Shown here: positions 23,486 through 36,721 of the stretch, in pieces | Position numbering within the stretch: position 1 is the first letter of the stretch | How the letters are laid out: the number at the start of each line of letters is the position of its first letter | DNA from: Pyrrhoderma lamaoense | Taxonomy: Eukaryota; Basidiomycota; Agaricomycetes; Hymenochaetales; Hymenochaetaceae | Length of the DNA stretch: 64,000 bases | Reading direction: 5' to 3' | Assembly (NCBI GenBank): GCA_002794735.1 | Contig: NBAZ01000003.1 | Span: forward strand, 496,001 to 560,000 | The notes under the pieces: generated by a model | Told to the model about the DNA's origin: nothing | The model's database searches: none | The model's input: only the letters and a program-made list of their open reading frames with translations | Position numbers and translations under genes: made by a program

Positions 23486-26034
23486 ATGCTATCTGACAGT
23501 GACTCAGACGGTGAGGCCGTACAACAACTGACAATCAACGAACATTTCGCAAAGGTATACGCTCACAAGAAAGAAAGAGAGGAGCTTTCAAAATGTACGG
23601 ACCTTGAACTTCTCAAATTTGACATATTCTAAGGCATAGAGCGAATCTAGTAAAAGAGAAATATGGTTCTGATGAAGGTGAATTAGAGGAAGAAGAAGAG
23701 GACTCTGAAGATACAGAAGAAGATGAAGATGGGGAAGAACTAACACCAGCTGTTGATGCAGCCATCTTACGAACACTAGCACGCATTAGGCGCAAAGATC
23801 CCGAAATTTATGAATCCGGAAAGGCCGTGTTCGAAGGTGCGTAATGCAGTTTCTACTTGCAAATATGTTACGTATTGTATGAAGATAGAGGAGCAACATC
23901 GATCAAAAGGCTCCTTCAATTTCGCGCAGAAGGAAAGGGAAAAGGTGCTGTTTATTATTTACTTAGAGGCCTGTACTGTACTAAACATATTACATCGGCA
24001 GGATAAACCCCTTCTACTACGTCAGCATATACTTCACTCAAATCTCAATCCAAGCTCTCGTTCTCCATCTCCCGAACTTGCTGGGCCAACACATGTCGAG
24101 GAGCAGACTGCTCTACGCAAAGAAACCATTAGGGCCTTCCACTCGGCGGTGGCTGGGCCTTCGACCTCAAGTGAAGACGAAGATGATCTACTTATTCCGA
24201 GAGAAAAGACAAAAGATGAGCTTGAACAAGAGGAGGAAGAATATCGTGATTTTTTAACCCGCGAAGTCGGAGAAGACATCTCCAAACTCGTGACTCTAGA
24301 CAAGACGGAGTCAGAAGGTGTGGATGTGGAAGAGAATACAGAAAAAGGTCATAATGAAAAGGATGGTTTTGATGTTAATGAAATAAGTACAGTGTCCAAG
24401 AAGAAAAGTAAATCAAAAAAGAAGAGATCAAAAGAAGTGGAAGATCATGAGTTTCTGATGAAGTATGTTCTCATTGATATCTCACCCAAACCAAATGCTA
24501 AGTCATCATTTGTCTGCTAAAGCTATATCCTGAATCGTGGCTGGGTAGACAAGTCATCGCGCCACGTACCTACCTTCGATGAGATAACGAGCTCTAAACC
24601 TAAGAGGAATTCCAAATCTAAAGACTCTGGTGCTGGGACAACGTAGAAGGAGATGCTGGAGAAAACGAAGACGGGTTTGACGAAGATGAGTTCGACGATA
24701 TGGCTGAGACATTCGAGAGTTCATACAACTTCCGTTTCGAAGAGCCGTAAGTCATAAGAAAACACTAATTTATCTACCCAGGCTAATGATTTTATCATGA
24801 TACTCCAGTAACGCGGCAACTATCCCTGCTTATCCACGTGAACTTTCAAACACCGTCCGAAGAGAGGAGAATCCTCGGAAAGCAGCTCGTGAACGGAAGA
24901 AGGAACGTCAAGAAGAGCAAATGGTACAAAAACGGGAGGAAATAAAACGTCTTAAAGCTCTTAAAATGAAGGAACTTCGGGAGAAACTCGAACGGATTGG
25001 TAGAGAAGGGGGGAAGGATGCAGATGACGAAGGTAAGCTAGCATAAAACACATACCTCCCATCCGGAAACTTGATACTAATCATCAACATTTCTATATAT
25101 TACTTCTTCATTTATATGAATATTTTGATCGCACGTTACAGCCCTTGCTCAGTTTGATCTTGACGGGGACTGGGATCCAGAGGCACACGACAAACAGATG
25201 GCAGGGGTTTACGGAGAAAATGAAGCATATGCTGAAGAAATAGAGGACATGGAAAAACCAACGTGGGACGACGATATCAACATTGACGATATCCTCCAAG
25301 ACGACACTCCCAAAGCTGGCCCTTCCAAGCTTTCCAAAAAAGAAAGGAAAAAACTCAAGAAGAAGCTCAAGAAAGCTAAGGGTGATATCGATGATAATGA
25401 TAACGACGACGACGACGACGACGGTGATGGAAACGGGGTCGATATAGACGAAATGGATGCAGATTATGTTCCTAACGATCCTCGTTCAAGGGAAGAAATC
25501 ACCGAAGCCCTTGACTCCCTCAACTCCCTAGAATTCAATTCTATAATCGGGTCTGGAGATTCAGCCCTTCCAACCCGCTTTAAGTATGTTCCAGTCTTAC
25601 CATCAACATACGGTCTTTCCTCCGTCGAGATTCTCCTCGCGGATGATACAGACTTGAATGAAGTCGTTGGTCTTAAGAAACTCGCCCCGTACCGGCGTGA
25701 CGGAGGTAGAGCATGGGACTCCCGCAGAGGCGAGAAACTCCGTGAATTCCGTAAAAATCTCGGACATAAGAAACCTGGATATTATCATCAGTCTTCTACC
25801 ACTGGTCAGGGTAGTTCAGCGGCAACGAATGGAGAAAGTGCTGATGGGGGAGGTCAGGTCAACTTGAAGAAGAGGAAGGGTAAGAAGGAGAGGCAGAAGG
25901 AGAAAATGGCTATTGTCGAAGAGGAAGAGTCAAATGATACTGTTATTCAGAAGATCAGTACAGACGTGAATGAGGAAGAGCCACCAATGAAGAAACGCAA
26001 ACGGCGTCATAAGAAAACGTCCACAACCAGTTGA
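23486..26034 (+). CDS. KRI1: Kri1-like 40S ribosome biogenesis factor
   Basis: KRI1 is a nucleolar acidic protein needed for 18S rRNA processing with KRR1. The start is ATG 23486 (MLSDSDSDGEAVQQLTINEH), preferred over the upstream in-frame ATG at 23438 because the family begins with an acidic Ser/Asp stretch and INExFA block. Conserved pieces follow in order: EKYGSDEGELEEEEE, IRRKDPEIYESGKAVFE, EYRDFLTREVGED, FLMNYILNRGWVDKSS (across an intron), FDDMAETFESSYNFRFEEP, and ALAQFDLDGDWDPEAHDKQM. The C-terminal KRI1_C region covers LPTRFKYVPVLPSTYGLSSV and KKLAPYRRDG, with a Lys-rich nuclear tail ending MKKRKRRHKK. The frame breaks at GGG 24635-24637 between DSGAG and NVEGDAGENEDG. One extra G restores it, and no good-length intron does. 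Introns of 47-90 bases split the gene into about seven exons. Confidence 0.9.
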
Positions 26035-26313
26035 TCATTCACAGGCCCGTTTCACTTCATTTATCTGTCTCTTTCATAACACTTAACCGTATGCACAAAG
26101 ATGTTTAGTTTCATGAACATTGATATCTGGATAATATCTATGGTTTAATAATGCAAATGCGAGATTGTATATATGTAGAGATAAGGAAAGCTAATTTACA
26201 GGATAACTGGGCATGAGGTGAAAAAAGAATGATTGGAGGAAGAGGCTAGTATAAAAAGGAAGGGTTCATTCTACTCAATTACCGACCCCTTAGAATCCGT
26301 TTCCACCCTCTTC

Positions 26314-27908
26314 TCAAAGAGTTGGGAAAAGCTCATCGATGACCCAGTTATGACCGTCAACATCAGTCGCATTGTTGAAGATAATCAGATTAGGAGAACC
26401 GGCCGGTAGATCCGATTCGGCAATCTTATCTGGGGTTGAAAGAAGGATAAGAGCCTTCTTCAGCTGCTCCGGAGTAAGCGTAGCCGGAATAGGCGCGACA
26501 GAATCCTTATGGCCGAGAAGCGATGGTTCAGGAAGGACTCGAGAAAGCCAACCTGGGAGGTACTCATAGGCGAGTGCGTAACTCTTTGAGATTGATAAAG
26601 TCGGGATGGGAGAAGTGGAAAGAGCAGGAGGAACAAGTGAACCAGTAACCGGGTCGAATGTCGCAGAAGGATAAATAGAGAGCAAGTAGGCGAGAAGACC
26701 AGCAGTGTGTGGAGAGGCCATACTTGTACCCGAGATGGTGTTGGTGGAGTAAGGACCAGAGTTCCATGTTGAAAGAATGTTGAGACCGGGAGCAAAGACG
26801 TCAACACACTTGCCATGGTTAGAAAAGTAGGCCCGCTCATCAGCAATGGTGGAAGCGCCAACAGTAACTGCGAGCCCAGCGGCGGCAGGTGAGTAATCAC
26901 ACGCGTCACGGTTGTCATTACCAGCAGCAACAGCGAAATGGAGACCAGCCTTTACCGCTTTATTGACCGTGTCATCGAGGGCCTGCGATTTTCCTCCACC
27001 AAGGGACATGTTGGCAACAGATCCCTTGTGCTTCGTCTTACCAGTTGCCCTAAATTCAGCTTCCGCAGCAGCCTTGGTTTTGACTGCGTCGGTAGCCGCC
27101 CATACGACACCAGAAACGACATCGGACATAGTTCCACTTCCGTTAGTTCCCAAGACCTTAACAGCAATGATGTTCGCTGCCTTTGCCACACCATACTTAG
27201 CAGAGGCTATTGTCCCCGCACAGTGAGTACCATGACCGTTACCATCGATATCAATGTCATTCTTAGGAATGGTCTTGCCCCAGCGAGCTCGGCCTTCAAA
27301 TTCGTTGTGATCAATGTAGACACCAGTGTCTATAACGTAGACGTTGACACCCTCCCCACCAGATTTATGGTACTCGTACCTCGTGAAGTCCTTGAACGAG
27401 AGCTTATTACGATGACTGATACGAGCCAAACCCTGTGAAGTGTATATAAGGACCAGTGATAATGTGAATAACAGATTACAAATCATACCCATGGTGCAGA
27501 TTTCTGAGTTTCAAGAGTATGAACGATTTGATCATGTTCTACATAGTCTACTTCAGGCTGCCTACGGATACGATCGACAACTTCTCGCGAGAAGTACCCA
27601 GCGTATCCTTTGATATGTGCATCCCATACATGGGAAAGCCCACTCTCGTCTCCAAGGAGAGGGCTCTCTTCATGAGCTTGTTGCAAGAAGTTGAAATGGT
27701 TATCAAATACAGAGGGATGCACACCATCCTTGAACATGACAATGTAAGAATCATTGATAATCCTGTGAGGTTGCACAGTGGGATGATTAAGTGGGGCTAC
27801 AACCCGATGAATGTTGCGACCGAGCGCGGCACCATCTGAGTTCGTTGATAACGGTGTCGCAAAAGCGACTGCCGCTACAGCGAGCAGCGTTAAAGAGCGA
27901 GATGACAT
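26314..27908 (-). CDS. Subtilisin-family (S8) serine protease, proteinase K/cerevisin type
   Basis: Two exons (27908-27489 and 27432-26314, 56-base intron) encode 512 residues. Residues 1-17 or so form a signal peptide (SLTLLAVAAVAFA). An I9 propeptide inhibitor domain follows (SYIVMFKDGVHPSVFDNHF to VDYVEHDQIVHT). The mature enzyme begins near SAPWGLARISHR. Catalytic Asp is in VYVIDTGVYIDH, His in GHGTHCAGTIAS, the oxyanion Asn in VAAGNDNRDAC, and Ser in SGTSMASPHTAG. All are intact. The C-terminal extension of about 110 residues (ending VIDELFPTL) resembles vacuolar protease B (Prb1/cerevisin) rather than short secreted proteinase K enzymes, so a vacuolar role in bulk protein and autophagic-body turnover is likely, though secretion cannot be excluded. 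It is head-to-head with the next small gene across 194 bases. Confidence 0.93.
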
Positions 27909-28102
27909 TGGGGAGTCTTGTGATGGTTGAGAAAGAGGAGACTCGCTTCCATTATCTCATGACGCGGCACACTTTATGAAGCTGGTGATTCCAAAAGGGG
28001 TGAGATCATCGCACGCTCACTTTTTAGTCTAAGTCAGGCTTCACTCCTTTCCCCCGTTTCAAGTTACACCCGGTTGCCTCAAGTGCACCAATAAATCCAA
28101 GC

Positions 28103-28549
28103 ATGGTTCCTCGCATGCCTCTAATTGACATTGCTCATCGGACTCTACTCTTTGGGCTTGTAGGTATGGGCATTGGAGGCCTGTTTCTTGGAGCATCAGT
28201 TCACAAGAATGTTCTTCACAAGGGAAAAGGTAATGCCTAGCCACCGTTACCATCTATTCATATACTTATATGTTTTTATTAATTTGAATAATATCCCATA
28301 CAACTCTCAGAGGTAATTCTCCCGCCTGGTTTATATGAATCAAAAAAATATTGATATAATATATATTGATAGCTTGCGGATGAAATGCAGTTACAGAAGC
28401 AACTCGCTACACAAGAAGGAAGAGAAGTCTGCAGATATATGATATCTCTCCTGATTAGCCACTCATATGTTTCCTTATAGGTAGAAGATGAGAAGGCTTT
28501 AGCAGAAGCAGCTCAGAAAATCCTCAAATCTCGCAATCCTTCGCAATGA
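28103..28549 (+). CDS. Small one-helix protein, possibly a mitochondrial COX14-like assembly factor
   Basis: Exon 1 (ATG 28103) encodes MPLIDIAHRTLLFGLVGMGI and on to SVHKNVLHKGKG. This is an amphipathic lead, one glycine-rich membrane helix, and a short basic segment, the layout and the D-x-A/V-H-R plus glycine helix of fungal COX14-like proteins of the inner mitochondrial membrane. A GTAATG donor follows at about 28231. Downstream exons with helical charged sequence (DEMQLQKQLATQEGRE, then VEDEKALAEAAQKILKSR) end at TGA 28547-28549. The splice phase between exons 1 and 2 does not match cleanly, so the central join is uncertain; one missing G near 28378 or a micro-exon could explain it. COX14 identity rests on helix pattern only. 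Confidence 0.5.
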
Positions 28550-31500
28550 TACCCCTCAATCACGTGCAGTGAACTAGATTAAATAATAGTTTTCTCACGT
28601 CGTTAAGAGTAATCCACTCCCCATAAGGTTAGTAGATATCCACGAGTGCATCTAATTAAGTGAATAGAGATATGCGTACATATCATAATATACAACATGA
28701 ACCCATAATCTGCTAGTTAGCTTCTTTAGTTATGAATCCACAGGCGGTAAAGTCTTGGACCGCTCTAGTCGGCTGACTTCTCATATTATCTGTGAAACTG
28801 AAGGGAATAACAGGATTGGCCTGATATAAATATAGAGAAGGGATAGCATTTTGAGATACTGTTCAAATTTTCTGTGTCTCTGGTATAAGTGAGTCAAGCT
28901 GGTACTCTAAAGATATTCCAGTTGATATCTTAAACACTCAAACACGCAATTAAAATTATAGTTATATACTTAATATAGAACCTCAGTCCCTCTTACAATA
29001 CGCTCACTGAGGACTCAAAATCATTCATTCTGATCTAGTCTATTGAACCTAGTATACTCTTTATTGCAATAGATAAACATGCTCGTTGATACCGTGGTAG
29101 AAACGTCTAAGCGTTTTCACATACTTAATCCGTATATCTCTAGCGCCTTTCGTCTTTCAAGAATCCCCGATACGACTCATCATGATGGCTATCAGAACAC
29201 CCGCCGATTAAGCATGTCATTGTCGTTTCGGAGAAGCTATTTGGCATGTATGTTAAACAGTTGCATAACTTCGCATCTATAACCCAACCATTCTTGTGGC
29301 AACACTCTCTTGATCACCCTTACCTTGGAGTATGGATGAGAGAATCGGAAAATCGCCAGAGGGACGTAGTGACCTTTAATGGTTCCTGTCATTCTTTTGG
29401 ACTTAGTGAAAGGAGCTCCGCTGAGCTGTATCAGAAGCTCGGCGAGCCTAGATACTTCCTACTTTCAGGCTCTAATAGGGTGTTCGGAACACTTGAACAG
29501 CTATGATATCGCGGTGAAAGGTATCATGCACATACACAGATATACTCACATTGATCTTTAGCTCATAAGAAGTATCGGGCATATGTATTATAACAGGCCG
29601 GTAACGAAAACAGATATGTTCCACGGAAGGAACCGAGCCTTTTCTAATTCTCCCACATAACTGGCGGCTCGTGTAAGTAAGTTATGAATACTAAGGAGAA
29701 TTGATTTCCATCATTCACGTCTTTGATCCTTTTTTGGTAAGTATTCTATTTGAATTTTTCCATATATTCCAATAATTTGACTTTATGGAAAGAGAGAAAA
29801 GAAAGGGCTTCTATGGGTGATCCATGAGTCTACTTGTACTTTGGTAATATCCATACATGTCAAGAAATATCAATCTCAGTATTCTTTGTGCGCTTTGAAA
29901 AAGGAAGCTGAAACACTGAGCTCATACTCGTGCAGGTTCTCTTTAACTCATCTCACTTGGGAGTAAGAACGACTCTACTTTCGATCACTTGGATGTGAGA
30001 CGAACACCACAAGATCTTACACGCATTTAAATATAACTTAATGTAACTCGGAAAAATGAACTATAACTGTTGCCGGGGCTATACTTTCCAGTGCCTCAAC
30101 TGTCCAGTCCCTTTATCGTTCCAATCCTCATAGACTATGCCGGCTCTCTGTTCTACTGACATACCCCATCAATCTGACCTTGCGCTTGGTTAACCCTTTC
30201 TGTTATCTCTTTATCCTTGTCCAGAAACCCAATCTAAGTAAGTCTTAAGCCAATGCATCCATTTTTGCACACAAAAAGGACCATTCTTGTTAGTTCCTAC
30301 CACTGGCGTTCTCCCATAAGGCTTTCGGATGGATCCAAAACCACATCTTAGATAACTTCACCTGGAAGGCCTTTTCACAGAAACATATATTATGCCAAAA
30401 CCAGGAAATTGTTTGAGTTTGAATTGCAATATCTGGCATGTAAATAAACTATCAGGTTCATCCCTTTTTACGAACGATGAAACGTTTGAAGGTAGTTGGA
30501 GGGAAACTAAAGGGCTCAACAGACAATAACTAAACAGGAAATTATGAAGAAACTTCTCAGTATTTTAGGAATCTCGCATTTTTCGTCGGAGAGACGTATC
30601 TCAGTCGTCAGCTAAGATAGGGTTTTACACTGACTATTGTATTGTTACCCCCGACAATGAGGGTCTGATATAAAAAATCCGATCTTGCCCTCCTGAGCTT
30701 TGACGAATTAAAAACCCTGAAAGTAAAATAATACGGATATCAGAGCGAGCTATGTACTACAGCTCTTTGTATTTCGAGAAGGCAGATGTTTTGAACTCGC
30801 AGCAGGTTTTGCAGATCCGCCCCTAATTAACCATCTCAGTTGCATATTTATAACGTTGTTAGTATGTACAAGGATAGAAATACTCTCTTTAGATCTGTTA
30901 TTGGAAATCTCAATGTAAACAAAAGGGCCATGAGCCTATAATCGAACATTCTCTTACTCTGATAGTAGTGAGCACTAGGTGTATGTGCTGATGTCGTGCC
31001 GCCCTCTTACAAATCTGAAGGTCGAGAAAACGGTCCTCCATACCCTCGGAAAACTAATGTCTTCCATCTGCCTGATGCTCTCGGAGGAATGATTGCATCG
31101 TTCGTCATAAGAGGTGTTCTCTGATATAGGGCGTAAAACAGACGAACTTAGGAAATTAAAGAACTTAGTGGGTTTGTTGGGGTCTCACCGATCCTATGTA
31201 AGAGGGATAAAGATAGTGGTAACAACTACATTGCTCACGAGATTCTCGATTGAGACTTTACCGATCAGATCCAGGGGCTCTTTGAACTTGTGGCTGAAGA
31301 GAAATTGAGAAAGTAGCACATAATTGTGATATGTTGATCTAACTGATGATTATAGATCTTTGAAAAGTTGTTTTACGTCTTCAAACACGCTATCACTAGT
31401 TTTTGAAACACTAGTGTCTTTAATTATATTCGTGATGACTACTCTTTATAGCTATTGTAGTAATCCATTTTGAGAAAGGTACAATCTGCCATGATATCAG

Positions 31501-34500
31501 CAGGGGAGATATCGTCTCACTGATGTCGATCGACGTGTTGAATATTAATCAGGAAATCATATCTAAAATGACAACAAGAGATTTAGTTTCATAGTATTAT
31601 TTTCCTTTGCCTTTCATATCTATGTCCTGATACTCCCAGGACTGGGAGGAAATGGGAGATACAACTATGTTATTTCATTCTTGGGGAAAAGGAACTCTCT
31701 ACAGTCTTGGAAGTGAAGTTCTTAATAATGACTCAGGGCGCCGAACTCGAAAGAGAAATCGTATGACAATTTCCTTCGCAATTCCTGCAGCTACTTAACT
31801 GCAGCTATTTGAGTACCCTTCAGTGTTTTTTCTTTCGGGAAGCCACAAAGCAGCCCAAGCTTGAATTACGATGAGGGCTGCGAAGACTGAGACTTATAAT
31901 TAAGACTGAAATAATCCTCGTCAAGATCCTCGATTTTCTGTCAAGATAAGTAGCGACAGAATCTATCTATTCACAAGAACCGGCAACTGCCCAGCTCCCA
32001 CTTACACGAGGAGGTGCTACGTCCGCTCAAGATACACATATATCAAATCCGAGATAGAAGCCATTCTTCTTATTGACCGGCATGATGAAACCCCAGAAAA
32101 CTATAGACCCTATCGATACAGCTCATTTGCGTAAACGGAGTTGAGCGAATCCCGAAAATTTGTATGTAACTCATCAGGATCAAATAACAGAAGTGGTAGA
32201 TCCGATGAATTTTTCCTAAAGTAATTCCCAACTTTACAAAACCGAGGAATACACGGGTAAATTAACTCATATAACAGTGATGAAAACAGTTACGGCTCTG
32301 CTGGCTAGTTTTTTCTACCTGCTAATTTGATGTTCGAAGATAATGGCGGTTTCCTACTTGCACGAGTACTATGTTTTTTCATCAGTATGATTATCGAACA
32401 AGTTATGCTACTCATGCTAGTGATGTAGTATATGCTATATAATACACTGTCTGCTCAAAGTTGATGAGAGTATCGTGAGCAATCGCTATTTTATATTTAA
32501 TGGCAACCGTAGAAATATCTCATGTTCGAGTAACATAGTATCTCTTCAGAAATAGTGGAAGGAAATGCAAATGCAAGTCTTTAGTTCGATATAACAGTCG
32601 GTAAGGGATGTAATAGTATTGCGCCAATACATATGTACCCGTTATATCTTTGTCACGCTCTCCAAGATGCAACACTGTCTTTCTTTGGATGCGTCTGTAG
32701 TTGAATCACTTCTAGTGCCTTGTTTTTCAGTTGACCCCCTTTCCCCTAAAGCTGACTAATCAAGTCACCAAAGCCCTACAAGAGGTAATTTCTTCCCCCA
32801 TGCTTAATTGCGACAGAGTTGAGCGGGAAAAGACTTGTAGGAGAGCGGCATGTAAGAGGGCCATGACTGTGACCCATGACCAAGCTTTATCATCTTAGAC
32901 GGCACACGTGTTTAGTGCTCAAATAAAAGCCGAATAGTCTAGAAATCAATCAAACAAGAGAGTTAGAGCCAATATTCTAAGTATCAGTAGAAATAAATTG
33001 AAAAAAAAGGTAGGCTCAGACTAGCCAACAAGCTAGTAGATTTGTTCTCCTATCCCAACTCATTACCCATGTTCATGCTCACTCGTGCTGTCCCTTTGTC
33101 CGTACAACACCACGCATGCGTCACATTAGTCTTGAGTGTACATGTTAAAAGTTGCACAAAAAATGAAGGATGGGGACAAAAAATATGATACCACTGCAAG
33201 CGACCACTCCAGGTAGTGTTGAAAGTTCACTCCTTGAAGCTTGGCTCAACCATCCCGGTGTACGATGTCAAAGAAAAACACGGGTCCAGCACTGAAGCCA
33301 GGCCTATACACCAAACAAATGTCTGACCCTGCCTTTGCCAACCTGCTATTTCTCTTTAGAGCAGATAAGCCTTATCGCCATATTTTATGGGTAATAAAGG
33401 TCATTTTAATGTTCGTCTGGCCTTACGCCGTGCTCCGTTGGTCTCTTGGAAGCAATGAGAGTGACAGACGAGATCATTCAGGGTGCCCGAAAGTGAGATG
33501 AACGGCGGGACAGAATAGGGTCGAACCTTTTACTAAAGCATCGTTGCCAGAGTTCATGAAAATAGACATGCTACTCACAGTGTATCTGTTTTATAACGAC
33601 ATTTGAATATTCATTGACTCTTACCGAATTCCAGTGTAGTGTCCCTGCCTAAGACAGTAAAAGAAGAGAAAAGGTGCTTACGCACCCAGTCACGTGGTGC
33701 CCGAAAACGAATACATCTCATTTGAGACAGTCCAGACTGAGACTTCCTATTCTATTTAATATTAATATTAATAATACTATAGTGATGATATATTCATACT
33801 GCATTTGATTATAATCATAACATAACCATTATCAACTTACTAGCTTCTAGTAGCCGGAAAATCTCCCGTGAAGCTTTTCCAATGATTTCCTGACACGAAT
33901 TATGATTTGAGAGATATTGAGCCCGGAACTTGTAATTACACACGCTTCCGCAGTAAGATCCCTTCAACTTGGAAGTACTATTACTGACTTGACGGAGGTC
34001 TCGGCCTTACCTTCACACAATAAGGCGCTATGATCAGATATTCGGAGTGATATCTAAGCAAGTTTTTGATATAACCCTCTTTATCATTTTCTGCAATATT
34101 TCCTCACGAACGTATATCCAAAATTTGATAACAGTCGTGATAGCTAACAATGATACTAAGGAACGCATTTAAAATACCTCACGAGCGTAAGATTTACTCT
34201 ATACAGAATACCCTTACTTCCGAAAATCCATCTTCCTTTGCTTGTGTCATTTTGTGCACTTCGGTATGCCACGTCGATACTTGATCCCGAATCTTTGTCA
34301 CAATTTATCAGGAAATAGAACCGTACCCTCATGGAAGGTGACTTAATCACTCTTGCTTCACCTTTTAGTCGATGTCTATCGGTTGCATAACTCAATGCTA
34401 ACAGATAGTTCTCACATCTCTTCGTCATGATGACCAGCCGAACGCATCAGCTTTACCATTTCAACTATCGTCACAGCATGCCACACTCTTAAAGGAATCC

Positions 34501-36721
34501 TGCAACCAGTTCTGTTGCCCAGAAGTCCACTAGATATCATTACACCGATTCAATTTCGATATCGAGACCCAGTCGTTGGAGATCATATCCCTTGATCTTG
34601 TTGATGGAGTCAACGAAGTACATTTGAGAAACTCCCACTTGTCAGCTCTATCTCATAAGATCTTTCAAAGGGCTCCATGCAATTATTTGATAGGATTCAT
34701 ACACTGATTTCAGTCTCTCTATGGCTTATAATAACATACTCAAGAAATATCAAGGGAATCAAAAAGGGATAGGCCGAAACTTTGAGCGATTAAGTCTCAT
34801 CAGTGGTGTCCAGAGCCACAGTTAAGATTGATTGGAAGATAAACTGTGATCCGATGAATCAAGTCACAGGATCACGAAAAGCCAAAGGAATGGTACGTGA
34901 GGAATTCCGTATCTGGATCCCTGTACAGTATCGTAGCGTGTGTGTACACGGCATCATAGAAGAGTTCATGATGTCTCCAAGTAGTTCGGTTTCTACATTC
35001 GCTGATATTCTTTCAGAAGAATACATAACAAGGGAAAATGATGCTAGTACAGCTATAAACTGTAATCCCATGATAGGACCACAACTACGCGAATGTAGTG
35101 GAACCCCAGAATTCTTGAGAATTCCTTATAATCTACAAGCAAGACATTTTATATATATATATTTTTTTACTAAGGAAGCAGTTCAGTCAAAACGTGACTG
35201 ATTCGACTTGACACCTCTGCCACGACTGAGAACCATTAACTAAGCTCATGAGAATAAACTAACTATTAATCACAAAAGCTTCGAGTCTGATGAATACTCA
35301 GTGATCTCTATGGTATACGTCAGCTTGACCCCGCTCTTCAGTACCTGAAAATGGGATATCAAAGAAGAACAGAAGTGATAACAAATGAATCATATAGAAG
35401 ACGGGGAGAATGTGCATGATAGAATGTAAGTCACCCCCGTAGTAATGTGGTCATCGTTGATAGATAATTTCTAAGATTATCATACGAATCGGACTTTCTC
35501 CCACATAGTGCTAGGTACTGAACAGGCATCTAGGTTACCAGAATACAGTTGTCCATGAGATGGGGGTCAGATTTTTATAGTTCTTGATTCAAGTCGCTAT
35601 CATTATGGAGTAACACCGTTCAACATTGGGGTTTCTGTATTATTAGAGGCTTGTTAACCCCAATTGTTCTGAGATAATCCCACTCACTCATATTTTAGAC
35701 GCTGTAAACTCTGACTAGAGTTTTTTTATTTATCTTCTGCTGCAGTGCAATCAATATATCAATACAAACTGAACTTAGTTAGGACAAAGCGAGGAAGATC
35801 GAGTCAACAGAAGGGTATAGCCCTTTATCAACCAGTTTAGGACTTAGTTGGCACAGCTAGAACAGCGGAGAGCCGAGGTGCTGGATTAAGAAGTTGAAGT
35901 GTGGTGTAAGCTCGAAGGCGTGATGGGTTGAAAACGATACAGGACAGCCTTGGAGACGAGCTGTCTCCGCGCTCCGCGATGGAGGCAAAATAAAAAAATT
36001 CACACAGAACACCTGTCGCTTCTCAGTTCCAAAACTTTGGTAGATGGGGCGCATTTCAAGATTTTTTGAATTACAAATTCGGACAACCTAGCAACGAGCG
36101 GACGAATGTGTGATGAAATTAGATTTTCATTCAGCAAATCATAGGACGTATGCCCATTTTAATGCCTCCTGGCGGTTGCGCTTTGTGATTTCGGTTTCCA
36201 TACTCAAAAACATTTCGGGCAGGCTTCGTGCTGGAATATCAATGTTCTCGCGTAAATTAAAGCACCCATCTCTTTTCAAGTCACTTCTCAAACCTAGTAA
36301 ACGCCATTGAGCTCCCAAAGGAATCCTCTTGAGGCAATGGCCCAAAGTTGGCTGTGTCCTTATGGTACCATCTCGTTAGAGAACATCAACTTCCCGGTTC
36401 GGCGGGAAGGGAGATGTCATTTCAAACGTGAAAATAGACTTTAGATGCCTTGGTCGTTTCTAACAACGGACAAATTGAGACGAGGAACAGAAGATAGATT
36501 TGAATGCATACGCTATCTAAGGTATCAGCCGTTAGTGGATGATCAAGACGGCACAGCACGGCATCAAGCCACTCAGAACTCTTGAATCTGAGCGCTACTA
36601 TGGCATATATAAAGAGACTCAAGCGAGGAGAAGGTGGTTCGAACAAGCCAGGCGCTGCTCCCGCAAGTCGTCTTTAAAAGCTTTGGAATTTTCGCTTCGT
36701 TTCGTTTCTCAATTCTCAAAT
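28550..36721. other. Gene-poor AT-rich region
   Basis: About 8.2 kb with no reading frame longer than about 130 codons and no conserved protein motif on either strand. It contains short AT microsatellites (for example TTAATATTAATATTAATAAT at about 33760-33780) and stop-dense sequence. No tRNA-like A/B box pair, long terminal repeats or intact reverse transcriptase were seen. It may be intergenic DNA or old transposon remains decayed beyond recognition by eye. The 132-codon frame at 34803-35201 (+) has no recognisable features. Confidence 0.5.

Noticed and set aside
32040..32160. Faint resemblance to a retrotransposon polymerase (PVNKKNG stretch on the minus strand)
   Set aside because: Only a handful of residues match, surrounded by stops, with no catalytic motif or terminal repeats.
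33500..33530. A tRNA-like B-box on the minus strand (GGTTCGACCCT)
   Set aside because: Not a proper GGTTCGANNCC match and no A-box or cloverleaf pairing was found at the right spacing.
34803..35201. A 132-codon frame on the plus strand in the gene-poor region
   Set aside because: No recognisable motif, AT-rich flanks with no splice-linked exons, and length compatible with chance.
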